A DNA stretch of 18,306 nucleotides from Verrucomicrobia bacterium UBA1200 (GTDB lineage: Bacteria > Verrucomicrobiota > Kiritimatiellia > RFP12 > UBA1067): the NCBI GenBank assembly GCA_002309765.1, contig DBXY01000012.1:1604-19909 (forward strand), in the 5' to 3' direction. The notes below the pieces were generated by a model, which was given only the letters and a program-made list of their open reading frames with translations, was not told the DNA's origin and did not search any database. Positions 1-7,719 of this stretch are shown piece by piece. Both the position numbers and the translations under genes were made by a program. Positions within the stretch are counted from its first letter, which is position 1, and each line of letters begins with the position of its first letter.

Positions 1-2566
1 CGTTGCCCTCCACGCGCGTCATCGTGACCTTCTGCGCGTAGCCCGCGCCGTACTGCACCTCGAGTCCGTCCCAGCGCGTCGCGTCCTCGGCGTCCTTCAC
101 GCCCTCGCACATGATCGTGAAACGGTTCGTATAGACATTCTGCTGCCACGGCCAGGTGACGAGCACATCGCGCGCCGCGATGTCGACGAGCTCCACCTCG
201 ATCGGGTCGCCCATCGTCCACGCACTCTCAACTCCGTTCTGCGAGATCGTCTTGACGCGCGGCGTGAAAGTGCCGCTCGCGCCGAAGACGTGGCTGAACG
301 TAGCAGACGAGCCGGACGGCACCAGTGCCGTCGTGCAGTCTCCCGTGCCGTCGCCAAAGTCAATCGCGAACGTGAAATATTCACCGTCCGGGTGCGTCCC
401 GGTGACGGTGAACGTGACCGCATCGACAAGTGCCTTGACTGGCATCTCCGTAATCGTCGCGTCAATCGTGGGCGCGGCTGGCGCCGTGCCAGAGGGCACC
501 GTACCCACGCCACCGAGCGAAGCCACCTCGTCCGGCGTGAGCGCCGCGTCGTACGCGGCAACGCGCGTCGCGCCCGAGGCGAGTCCGTCGAGGAACGTCA
601 TCGTGGCGGAGGGTTTCAGCGAGGCATTAGCGTTCGCGGGGAAAAGCTGCCCCCATGCGCGGCCATCAACGTAGTAGTGGACGCGTCCGCTAGTGGACCA
701 CACGACGGCGACGCGGTGCGCGCTAATGCGGTCGAGCGCGTTCTCGCTCCAATATCCCCATGTGCTTAAGTACGTGCTGTTGAGGAATGTCGAAGCGTCC
801 GTCGTCGTATGGAAACTGCCTGAGTAGGTGCTCGTGGTGCCGTATATGCCGGAGGCGACACCGTTCGCGTTCACCGCCAACACGCCTCCTTCGGTCTGCT
901 CGGCAGGGAGCGTGATGTCGACCACATAGGTGGCGGCGGCGGGCGCCGACGAACGTGTCCATTTCCAGCCGTTACCGTCCGCCGCGAGCGGCATGCCTTT
1001 CGAAACCGCAAATCCGCCCTCGCCGTCTGCCGTCCAAACACCAGCTGGGGCTACGGTAGGCAAGAACGATTCATCGGACTTCTGCGCGAGCGGACGCGAA
1101 TGGAGCTCCGCGATTTCGGAGTCCGTCAAGATTCTGTCATAGACTGCGGCGTAAGAGATATCGGTGTCGTAGTCCTCGCCGTTATCATCACTGAGAAGGA
1201 GGAAGTAACCGCCCTTCGTCGTGTCCATCATGGTGGGAGACTTGGTGGCGGTGTCCTTCAGTACACCGTTGATGTAAATCTTCTTGTTGGTGCCGTTCAG
1301 GTGTGTGATTGCCACGCGCATCCATTCGCCGAAGGCGACGTCAGTATTTGAGTAGCGCTCTCCGCGCGTACGTATCCTAAGCGTACTGGCACTGCCGTCT
1401 GTAGTGATGAACACGTCCGCATCCGAATTGACGTCCTGAGCCTTGAAAAGTCCGTGCCATTTTTGCGATGTGTTGTCGTTCACCGGCACGCGCACGTCCA
1501 TCACGACAGTGTAGTTGCAGTTGTTGGTGAGACCGTGATAGCATTTGAGGCCGTTGTTCTGTCCGGCGCGGGTGTAGCCGTCGCCCGGAAGGACGCCGTC
1601 CGTACCGTCGGCGAAGTTGGCATCGCCGGTGCGCGTGTACCGTTCGATGTCGCGGCCAACGGTTGCCTTGAGAGGGTTGCCAGCGGGGAAGGTCCATTCG
1701 CCGGTCAGGCCCGCCTTCGAGTAGTGAGGAAGCTTGCCCTCGTAAACGGACGCCTCGTCGTACAGTTCCACATAGTCGATGTAAATGAGGTTGTCCTCGC
1801 CGTCTTCGTCGGCACAGAGGAGCAGATGGCCGATGCCGTTGTACTGCGTGAGCGCCTCAGCTGCGAAGAAATTCTTGTTACCGCCGCTGTTGCCGTATGT
1901 GCCTTCATTTGTTTCATCCACAAACACGTCCCAGCGCTGTTCGCCGGCAGAGATGGTAATCGTATGCCATGTGGATGGAGACACTGCATATTTATAGTTG
2001 TTGTTCGCAGTGAACGGCCCGCCGCCAATGCCATTCTTCACGCGTCCGCTCTTTGATACGGTAAGGAAGAGGTCTGCGTCGGTGGTGTTGTTCCGGTTGA
2101 AGAAGGCATGCCATTGCCCATCGCCCGGATACCAGCAGCGGAGCTTTAGCGTCCAACTGTGGTTTTTCACGGCGTCGGGAATCGGCAGGGCAACATGAGA
2201 TGACTTCGGAATCGCGATTGCATAATTGCCGTCGCCAAGACCTGCAACGGCAGTAGCCACAGTTGTATCCGAACCAGAATAATCCGGCGAAACCACGTAC
2301 ATCTGCCCAAGCGTACCGTCCGTCACCAGCGCCGAACCTTTACCCACATAGTAACACTGTAGACCGGTATCGCCCAATGTCGCCTGTAGTACATCGGACG
2401 AATTTGGATTCGACGGGTCGTAGTTGTTGAAGTCCCACTTGGCGACAAGCCCAGCGAAAGTCGTTAAAGTTGTGCAGATTATAATAGCCGCTGCGCCCGT
2501 AAGCGTAGTAAGCGCACTACAGGGCAATCCCTTGCCGATGCCGTTCATGCTTGCTGACTTATGCAT
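1..2566 (-). CDS. Secreted multi-LamG/PKD surface protein, C-terminus beyond window
   Basis: An uninterrupted reading frame runs from ATG 2566 to the window edge (855 codons, no stop), so the C-terminus is missing. A hydrophobic N-terminal stretch (about residues 20-37) suggests export. I see a first jellyroll-like module at about 38-270 (starting LVAKWDFNNYD, ending YIDYVELYDE). A LamG-like domain follows at about 285-480 (KIYINGVLKD; end motif LTDSEIAEL) and a weaker one at about 520-680 (end motif LTPDEVASL). A PKD-like fold with DFGDGTGD sits near 736. Such proteins usually bind glycans or act as adhesins; no catalytic domain is seen in the visible part. AAAGGA lies 9 bases before the start; ATG 2548 is an alternative. 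It follows the LamG-phosphoesterase gene by 60 bases, so co-transcription is likely. The first module is a close copy of that gene's N-terminus. Function beyond binding is inference. Confidence 0.85.
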   Translation of the reverse strand, partial: MHKSASMNGIGKGLPCSALTTLTGAAAIIICTTLTTFAGLVAKWDFNNYDPSNPNSSDVLQATLGDTGLQCYYVGKGSALVTDGTLGQMYVVSPDYSGSDTTVATAVAGLGDGNYAIAIPKSSHVALPIPDAVKNHSWTLKLRCWYPGDGQWHAFFNRNNTTDADLFLTVSKSGRVKNGIGGGPFTANNNYKYAVSPSTWHTITISAGEQRWDVFVDETNEGTYGNSGGNKNFFAAEALTQYNGIGHLLLCADEDGEDNLIYIDYVELYDEASVYEGKLPHYSKAGLTGEWTFPAGNPLKATVGRDIERYTRTGDANFADGTDGVLPGDGYTRAGQNNGLKCYHGLTNNCNYTVVMDVRVPVNDNTSQKWHGLFKAQDVNSDADVFITTDGSASTLRIRTRGERYSNTDVAFGEWMRVAITHLNGTNKKIYINGVLKDTATKSPTMMDTTKGGYFLLLSDDNGEDYDTDISYAAVYDRILTDSEIAELHSRPLAQKSDESFLPTVAPAGVWTADGEGGFAVSKGMPLAADGNGWKWTRSSAPAAATYVVDITLPAEQTEGGVLAVNANGVASGIYGTTSTYSGSFHTTTDASTFLNSTYLSTWGYWSENALDRISAHRVAVVWSTSGRVHYYVDGRAWGQLFPANANASLKPSATMTFLDGLASGATRVAAYDAALTPDEVASLGGVGTVPSGTAPAAPTIDATITEMPVKALVDAVTFTVTGTHPDGEYFTFAIDFGDGTGDCTTALVPSGSSATFSHVFGASGTFTPRVKTISQNGVESAWTMGDPIEVELVDIAARDVLVTWPWQQNVYTNRFTIMCEGVKDAEDATRWDGLEVQYGAGYAQKVTMTRVEGN
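1754..2455 (-). repeat. Duplicated LamG-like module, copy A
   Basis: This segment encodes the first module of the LamG/PKD protein and is a near copy of 3713-4430. The two copies share identical peptide blocks such as LVAKWDFNNYD, ALVTDGTLGQMYVV, NYAIAIPKSSH, ALPIPDAVKNH and GEDNLIYIDYVELYDE. DNA identity is also obvious by eye: the 17-base run tcgggaatcggcagggc occurs in both, and the stretch encoding the last block differs at only one base over about 40. Confidence 0.85.
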
Positions 2567-2626
2567 TCTCGTGTTCCTTTCGAAGTATGGTCTTGTTCAA
2601 ATTATCAATGGCAGTGAGAAGAGAAC

Positions 2627-4486
2627 TCACATCCGCCGAACTCCCTGCCGACGGTTATCGCGAAGCGTCTTCTCGGTCTCGATCCACGTGTCGAACGAGC
2701 CGTCCTGCCGGACCCGGAATACCCTGAATCCCGGTTCGCCGTCGCCGTACGAGCCGCCGCAGTTGAAACTCTTGGTCATACCGAGACGGATGCCGTTCGC
2801 ATCCATTCCGTCAAAGGTGTTGGTGTGGTCATGGCCGAAAAACGCGCCCTTCATACATCGCGACTTGCGCCAAGCGTCGTAAAGCGTCAAGGAATCCGCA
2901 GTGTGCGCCGCGTCGCGGTAGGTGTTCCAATACGGCGGGCATGTCGTCTCCGCGCAGATGCCGGCGGCACCGACCGCAAGCTTCATGCGCCGCTTCGAGC
3001 CGTCAGGCATCAGAAAGTCCTTTCTCCCTTCGCCCTCCCCGGCCGGGACAAACAGCCCGTGGCAGTTGGCGTCCGGCACTATGATGTGCTGGATCCAGAT
3101 ATGCGGAGCCCCGTCCGCCGATTCCCGAAGGTACCACGCGATTTGGTCGGAATGCGGGTTGTCCCAGCCGCTTCCCTTGACGAGCCTGCCGTTGGCATCA
3201 CGCTTGGGATGGTCACCAGAATCGGCAACGTAAATCTTGAAGGCCGGCTTCGACGCACCGCGCAAGAATACCGGCACAACACCGGTTCCCACGCCAGTCA
3301 GCTCCGGCACGTCATGATCGACGAAGAGGTCGCCGAGCGATGACTTATACCAGTCGTACTGCTCCTGACGCGAGACAAACGATCGATCGGACTCCGGCGG
3401 CTCCGAATCGTGGTTTCCGAACGCGACACACAGCGGCGTGGCAGACGCCTTGAACTCTGCCATGACCGGGGCCATGAGATTCTCAAAAACGCCGCGTCCG
3501 TTCTCACCGGGTGAGATGTTGTCGCCGCCGAACACTACAAGCGACGGACTGAACCGCGAAATTGCCGTACGGAGCAGGGCGATTTCTCGCGCCGTGTCAG
3601 ACCGTCCCCGCTTTCGGTGCCAATCGGAAATCATCAGGAATGTGAATGTCCCGTTCTCGCCGAACTCGAAACGGGGCATCTTCGCCTCGGTGTCAGTAGC
3701 CACGGCCGGCACCTCATCATACAGTTCCACATAGTCAATGTAAATGAGGTTGTCCTCGCCATCGTTATCGGCTCCGAGGAGCAAATGTCCAACGCCGTCG
3801 ATGACGGTCAGCGGCTCGAAAGCGGACGCGAAGAAACAATTGTTGTTGGAATTTGTGGTGTTTGTGCCATAACAACATTCCGTAGTATCGTCTAAAAGTA
3901 CGTTCCAGTCCCGATCCCAAACGGAAATTGTGAGTGTATGCCAAGCACCGGGTGACATGGCATTTTGGTACGAGCCGTACGAACTGAATGCACCGCCGCC
4001 CACGCCGTTCGCCACACGATCGCCCCTTGATACACTGGTAAAAAGGTCACCGTCCCCGGTGTTAGTGCGGTTAAAGAACGTGTGCCAAACATTGTTACCC
4101 GCAATCCAGCATCGGATTTTCATCGCCCAGTTGTGGTTCTTTACCGCATCGGGAATCGGCAGGGCGATATGTGATGACTTTGGAATCGCGATCGCGTAGT
4201 TGCCAGTGCCGAGACCGGTTACTGCGTTTGTGGCGGATGCGTCCGCACCGATGTAGTTGGGCGCGACCACGTACATTTGACCGAGCGTACCGTCCGTCAC
4301 GAGAGCGGTTCCGGAACCGACTTTATAGCACGGTTTACCGGCGCTGCCGACAGTCGCCGCCAGAATGTTCGTTGACGCCGGATGAGACTGGTCATAGTTA
4401 TTGAAGTCCCACTTCGCCACCAAACCGGCGTAAGCGCCAAAAGCGACACATGATACCGCAATAATAAATGACAGAAACCGCTTCAT
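2627..4486 (-). CDS. Secreted LamG-type module fused to calcineurin-like metallophosphoesterase
   Basis: A 619-residue protein. I place the start at ATG 4486, where MKRFLSFIIAVSCVAFGAYA forms a clean signal peptide; the frame opens upstream at 4534 but that would bury the signal. Residues about 20-258 are a jellyroll/LamG-like module almost matching the N-terminus of the next gene. Residues about 275-600 are a metallophosphoesterase with the full ligand set: DWH (D288, H290), GGDN (D322), GNHD (357-360), H467 in QHIIVP, and GHDH (551-554). The family uses a two-metal centre to cleave phosphomonoesters or diesters. Here the enzyme is exported, and the module may bind it to glycan or the cell surface (inference). 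The substrate cannot be told. It is divergent from the phosphoesterase gene at 4745 and upstream of the LamG/PKD gene, probably in one transcript. Confidence 0.9.
   Translation of the reverse strand: MKRFLSFIIAVSCVAFGAYAGLVAKWDFNNYDQSHPASTNILAATVGSAGKPCYKVGSGTALVTDGTLGQMYVVAPNYIGADASATNAVTGLGTGNYAIAIPKSSHIALPIPDAVKNHNWAMKIRCWIAGNNVWHTFFNRTNTGDGDLFTSVSRGDRVANGVGGGAFSSYGSYQNAMSPGAWHTLTISVWDRDWNVLLDDTTECCYGTNTTNSNNNCFFASAFEPLTVIDGVGHLLLGADNDGEDNLIYIDYVELYDEVPAVATDTEAKMPRFEFGENGTFTFLMISDWHRKRGRSDTAREIALLRTAISRFSPSLVVFGGDNISPGENGRGVFENLMAPVMAEFKASATPLCVAFGNHDSEPPESDRSFVSRQEQYDWYKSSLGDLFVDHDVPELTGVGTGVVPVFLRGASKPAFKIYVADSGDHPKRDANGRLVKGSGWDNPHSDQIAWYLRESADGAPHIWIQHIIVPDANCHGLFVPAGEGEGRKDFLMPDGSKRRMKLAVGAAGICAETTCPPYWNTYRDAAHTADSLTLYDAWRKSRCMKGAFFGHDHTNTFDGMDANGIRLGMTKSFNCGGSYGDGEPGFRVFRVRQDGSFDTWIETEKTLRDNRRQGVRRM
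3713..4430 (-). repeat. Duplicated LamG-like module, copy B
   Basis: Second copy of the repeated module, here joined to a metallophosphoesterase. Similarity to copy A begins just after the signal peptide (AGLVAKWDF) and stops at YVELYDE, after which the two proteins are unrelated. The copies sit about 2 kb apart in the same orientation, which fits a tandem duplication followed by domain swapping, and makes them a possible site of recombination. Confidence 0.85.
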
Positions 4487-4599
4487 TTGCAATCCCGGTT
4501 GAACTTCCCAAATTGAAAGCACATACCACGGCACTCATTCCAATCCAACAGCGGAATGCCGCACCGACAATCAGCACACAACACCCATTAACAGAGATA

Positions 4600-4629
4600 A
4601 TCATACCAAAAACTCTTATGACGCGTAAA
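4600..4629 (-). promoter_or_regulatory. Candidate promoter for the LamG-phosphoesterase operon
   Basis: Read on the minus strand, TTTACG (4629-4624) and TATGAT (4605-4600) are separated by 18 bases, like a sigma-70 -35/-10 pair. The position, about 114 bases before ATG 4486, is plausible. The -35 match is weak. Confidence 0.35.
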
Positions 4630-4679
4630 GGCTAAAATGATTAACTCCGATTTCAAAATGTGTCAATCTGGATTTACGG

Positions 4680-4709
4680 TTGCGATACGAGGCCTCTTTG
4701 TGGTATTAT
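4680..4709 (+). promoter_or_regulatory. Candidate promoter for the Tat phosphoesterase gene
   Basis: TTGCGA (4680-4685) and TATTAT (4704-4709), separated by 18 bases, resemble a sigma-70 promoter 35 bases before ATG 4745. The 258-base gap 4487-4744 thus seems to hold two divergent promoters; I see nothing else in it. Confidence 0.4.
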
Positions 4710-4731
4710 TATTACGTTATCAGCTGTAAAC

Positions 4732-4738
4732 GAGGAGG
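4732..4738 (+). promoter_or_regulatory. Strong ribosome binding site
   Basis: GAGGAGG lies 6 bases before ATG 4745, which settles the start codon and places the twin-arginine motif at residues 9-10. Confidence 0.8.
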
Positions 4739-4744
4739 TTATCC

Positions 4745-5716
4745 ATGATTCGACCGAACCCTATCAACCGACGCACATTCCTTGCCCAGGCTTTCGCCGC
4801 CGGCGGTGTGGTAGCGACATCCGCACTGCCGTCGTTAGCGGACAATCCGGAGGTTTTTCCGCAACGCGGCCGTTATGAACGGTTGGCGCTAGCCTATCAA
4901 CACATCAACGCCGGAGCATCCAAGCCGTTTTCCGTGCTGCACATCTCCGACACTCACCTCACCGCCGCCTACCCCAACGAGGACGAAAATAAACAAAAAC
5001 TGAAAGAGGTCCGCACCAAAACTTTTGGCGGTCGACAGGAAGAGGCATTGCGGGATTCTCTTGATTGGGCGAAAAAGAACGTTGACTATGTCATCCATAC
5101 CGGCGATTTGATTGACTGGCAGAGCGAGGCTAATTTCGACTTGGTGAAGAAATATTTCGGCGAAGGGATGACCGGTTCGATGGGCAACCACGAGTTTTCC
5201 CAAAACATGTGGCTTTCCAAGCAATCCAACACCGAAGAATACAAAGCACAGACCGCAGACAAGCTGAAGGCGGCATACCCGTTCGATATCCGTCTGCAAT
5301 CGACCGTGGTCAACGGCGTAAATTTCGTGACGATCGATGACGTTTACGGTTACGTCTGCCCCGACCAGGTTGAACGTTTTGCCGCCGAAGTAAAAAAAGG
5401 GTTGCCGATTGTGCTGTGTATGCATGTGCCGTTTATGAGCCAGAACATTTGGCGGGCTGATTGCAAGTTCTGGAAGCAAGCCGGAAAGAAATTCACTTCG
5501 GCCGAAATTCCTGACGCCTCGGGTGATTACAAAGTGCAGCAAACCGATCCCGTAACCCGCGATTTCATCGCTTACCTTAAGAAAGAGCCGCTACTAAAAG
5601 GCATCCTGACCGGACACCTGCACATCACGATACAGGACCGCTTCTCCCCTACCGCTATGCAGTATGTGATTGGCGGTAATTTTATGTTCCACGGGCAAGA
5701 GGTTACCTTCTCTTAA
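4745..5716 (+). CDS. Tat-exported calcineurin-like metallophosphoesterase
   Basis: A 323-residue protein with a twin-arginine signal (NRRTFLAQ, R9-R10, then a hydrophobic stretch to about A32), so it is exported folded, probably with metals already bound. The phosphoesterase motifs come in order: DTH (69-71), GDLID (120-124), GNHE (147-150), H227 in MHVP, and GHLH (290-293). All expected ligands of the two-metal centre are present, and the length fits a single-domain enzyme. The substrate may be a phosphomonoester or diester and cannot be inferred. It is the only plus-strand gene, with its own probable promoter and a strong GAGGAGG site, and it ends at a shared terminator. It is not a close copy of the other phosphoesterase here: it lacks the LamG module and uses a different export signal. 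Confidence 0.93.
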   Translation: MIRPNPINRRTFLAQAFAAGGVVATSALPSLADNPEVFPQRGRYERLALAYQHINAGASKPFSVLHISDTHLTAAYPNEDENKQKLKEVRTKTFGGRQEEALRDSLDWAKKNVDYVIHTGDLIDWQSEANFDLVKKYFGEGMTGSMGNHEFSQNMWLSKQSNTEEYKAQTADKLKAAYPFDIRLQSTVVNGVNFVTIDDVYGYVCPDQVERFAAEVKKGLPIVLCMHVPFMSQNIWRADCKFWKQAGKKFTSAEIPDASGDYKVQQTDPVTRDFIAYLKKEPLLKGILTGHLHITIQDRFSPTAMQYVIGGNFMFHGQEVTFS

Positions 5717-5727
5717 CCGTCGAATGC

Positions 5728-5766
5728 AAAAAAACAGCCGCCGCAAAATGCGACGGCTGTTTTTTT
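5728..5766. terminator. Bidirectional rho-independent terminator
   Basis: An A-tract (5728-5733), a hairpin of ACAGCCG (5734-5740) with CGGCTGT (5754-5760), a further CGC/GCG pairing after one mismatch, a short AAAAT loop, and a T-tract (5761-5766). The A- and T-tracts let it work on both strands, ending the plus-strand phosphoesterase gene and the minus-strand GH2 gene. Confidence 0.9.
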
Positions 5767-5783
5767 AGGTTATAATCAATAGT

Positions 5784-7604
5784 CTACCGCTGGGGATCAC
5801 GCCCGAAAATAGCCTTAAAACGGTCAGCCTCAAACTTCGGAGCGCGGTCATAGTAGTAAACGCCGTTTTGCTCCTGTTCGACATCGGTCAACTGGGTATA
5901 GCAGTAACCGCATAGCCGAGGGATCTTCAGCAGTACATCCACCTCATCCTTAAGGATTTTGAAAAACTCCTCTTCGGTCTTTATCGCGTTGCCGTAACCC
6001 CAAGTGTTGTCGGCATTCTTCTTACGGTCGGCACCGATCCACATCAATCCGCCAAACTCGTCGATCAGATAAGGCTGGCCGGTGTAACAACGTAACGGGA
6101 TGCGGTCATACTTGGCATCACGGCTCCACACCTTGCCTTCAGGAACGTCAATCACGCCCAACTTGTCGGCACGGGAATAGTTGTGGATCGTCCAGAGATC
6201 GGTCCGGGCGTGGATATCACCACTGGATGAATTAATCGGGCGGGTGGGGTCCAACGCTTTGGCCAACTCGTATGCGTCATTCTGCAACCGCTGATGCTGG
6301 AGCACATTCTTGTATCCCCAGGTTTCGTTAAACGGGGTCCACGCAATAATGGAAGGATGGTTACGGTCGCGGCGGACAATCTCACCCCACTCTGTGATGA
6401 AGTTACGCCCGGCAACGACCTCGTTAGGATCGCATCCCCAGCTGGAAGTCTCGCCCCAAGTAAGGTATCCCAGCTTGTCGGCCCAATAATGGAAACGCTC
6501 CTCGAACACCTTCTGGTGGAGACGGGCACCATTGAATCCCACCGCCATAGACATCTCGATGTCATGCTTAAGTGCGGCGTCGCTAGGAGCCGTCCAGATT
6601 CCATCCGGATAAAATCCCTGGTCGAGTACAAAACGCAGGAAAATGGGCTGGTTGTTAAGATAAACCCGTCCGCCGGCGACATGGATTTTACGCAATCCGG
6701 CGTAACTCTTAACGGTGTCAATAACTTTACCCTGCGCATCCGCCACCTCGAAGGTGATGTCGTACAAGTGCGGGTCGGAGGGCGACCACGGGCGCACCTC
6801 GCTCAGTTTCACCGGCACCGCGACTCCGGAACCGATGCGGGTTTTGGCGCTGCCCGCCGCCTTGCCATCCGCAGTCTTAACCTGAATGCGGAGTTCGTTA
6901 GCCGATGCCGCGTCCGCATAATAAAGCGGGGTGAATACAAACTGGCCGTTGTCAAAATCTGGAACGATCTGGCACTCTTTCAGCCCTTGCGGCGCCACCG
7001 CCTCCATCCAAACCGTCTGCCAAATTCCGGTGGTGCGGGTGTAACTGCAACCTCTGGACTTGTAGGACGTGCACTGCTTGCCACCGGGCTGGAAACCGTT
7101 GCGGGTGTCATCTTTCACGCGCACGACCAAATCATAAGTCTTTCCTGCCTCAACATAAGGGGTGATGTCGTTGGCGAACGAAACCGTTCCGCCGTAATGA
7201 AGTCCGACCGTAGTGCCGTTGATGTAAATCTCGGCCTCGTAATCCACCGCCCCGAAATGGAGGATAATCCGCTGCCCGGCCCAAGCAGCGGGAATCTCCA
7301 GCTTGCGGTGATACCACATCGCGGGAATGAAATCAGTGTGCTTAACACCGGAAAGAGAAGACTCTGGACAGAACGGCACAACAATCTTGTCCTTAAATCC
7401 GGTCGATTTGAACAGCGTTCTACCTTCATCAAGACCGGACATCCCAAAATCGAATTCGTAAGTCCAGGCATCGCCGTTGAGGTTAACCCAAGCCGCACGC
7501 TCAAACTGCGGGCGTGGATACTCCGGGCGCGGAATATCAGCCCCAAAAACGCCGGAACTGGCGAGCGCACTTGCGGCAAGCGCGATAAAGCAATGTGATT
7601 TCAT
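5784..7604 (-). CDS. Secreted glycoside hydrolase family 2 enzyme
   Basis: A 606-residue enzyme. I chose ATG 7604: it gives a signal peptide (MKSHCFIALAASALASSGVFG-A) and has AAAGGA upstream, whereas the frame opening at 7652 does not. Domain order fits GH2: a sugar-binding jellyroll at about 25-200, an Ig-like sandwich at about 205-310, and a TIM barrel at about 315-606. The likely acid/base is E427 in FNETWG and the likely nucleophile E516 in IDEFGG. The family retains configuration and cleaves beta-linked galactosides, glucuronides, mannosides and others. The region FVLDQGFYPDG replaces the usual GH2 text there, so I do not assign a substrate. It is exported and follows the transporter gene by 110 bases with its own probable promoter, which suggests it frees sugars for that importer (inference). 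Confidence 0.9.
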   Translation of the reverse strand: MKSHCFIALAASALASSGVFGADIPRPEYPRPQFERAAWVNLNGDAWTYEFDFGMSGLDEGRTLFKSTGFKDKIVVPFCPESSLSGVKHTDFIPAMWYHRKLEIPAAWAGQRIILHFGAVDYEAEIYINGTTVGLHYGGTVSFANDITPYVEAGKTYDLVVRVKDDTRNGFQPGGKQCTSYKSRGCSYTRTTGIWQTVWMEAVAPQGLKECQIVPDFDNGQFVFTPLYYADAASANELRIQVKTADGKAAGSAKTRIGSGVAVPVKLSEVRPWSPSDPHLYDITFEVADAQGKVIDTVKSYAGLRKIHVAGGRVYLNNQPIFLRFVLDQGFYPDGIWTAPSDAALKHDIEMSMAVGFNGARLHQKVFEERFHYWADKLGYLTWGETSSWGCDPNEVVAGRNFITEWGEIVRRDRNHPSIIAWTPFNETWGYKNVLQHQRLQNDAYELAKALDPTRPINSSSGDIHARTDLWTIHNYSRADKLGVIDVPEGKVWSRDAKYDRIPLRCYTGQPYLIDEFGGLMWIGADRKKNADNTWGYGNAIKTEEEFFKILKDEVDVLLKIPRLCGYCYTQLTDVEQEQNGVYYYDRAPKFEADRFKAIFGRDPQR

Positions 7605-7667
7605 GATTGATCCTTTCTGCGGCGGACGAAAAGACGAACGCCAAATTAACAAACTGAAACAATTGTT

Positions 7668-7697
7668 ATTATGCTATATCTGCGGGGTTAAAGTCAA
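7668..7697 (-). promoter_or_regulatory. Probable promoter of the GH2 gene
   Basis: On the minus strand TTGACT (7697-7692) and CATAAT (7673-7668) are separated by 18 bases, each matching the sigma-70 consensus at 5 of 6 positions. It lies about 64 bases before ATG 7604 and just after the transporter stop codon, so GH2 may be transcribed both alone and by read-through. Confidence 0.55.
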
Positions 7698-7719
7698 TGG
7701 CATTTTGACTTCCGTCAAT
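7692..7719. promoter_or_regulatory. Candidate operator with repeated GTCAAT half-sites
   Basis: GTCAAT occurs at 7693-7698 and again at 7714-7719, exactly 21 bases apart, and inverted TTGAC sits between them, giving AAGTCAA/TTGACTT and TTGAC/GTCAA inverted pairs. One copy overlaps the -35 of the GH2 promoter. Two-turn direct repeats next to a -35 are typical of AraC-type activators, but the site also overlaps the transporter stop codon, so it may be chance. Confidence 0.3.

Noticed and set aside
97..2056. Several short frames on both strands in the first 2 kb
   Set aside because: They lie in wrong frames of the LamG/PKD gene, whose single frame runs without a stop from 2566 to the edge.
4889..5542. 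Minus-strand frame of 217 codons opposite the Tat phosphoesterase
   Set aside because: The plus-strand gene has the complete motif set and a strong start; this frame has none.
6294..7598. Plus-strand frame of 434 codons opposite the GH2 gene
   Set aside because: It is antisense to a gene with clear catalytic motifs, has no recognisable domain, and reflects the GC-rich codon pattern of the true strand.
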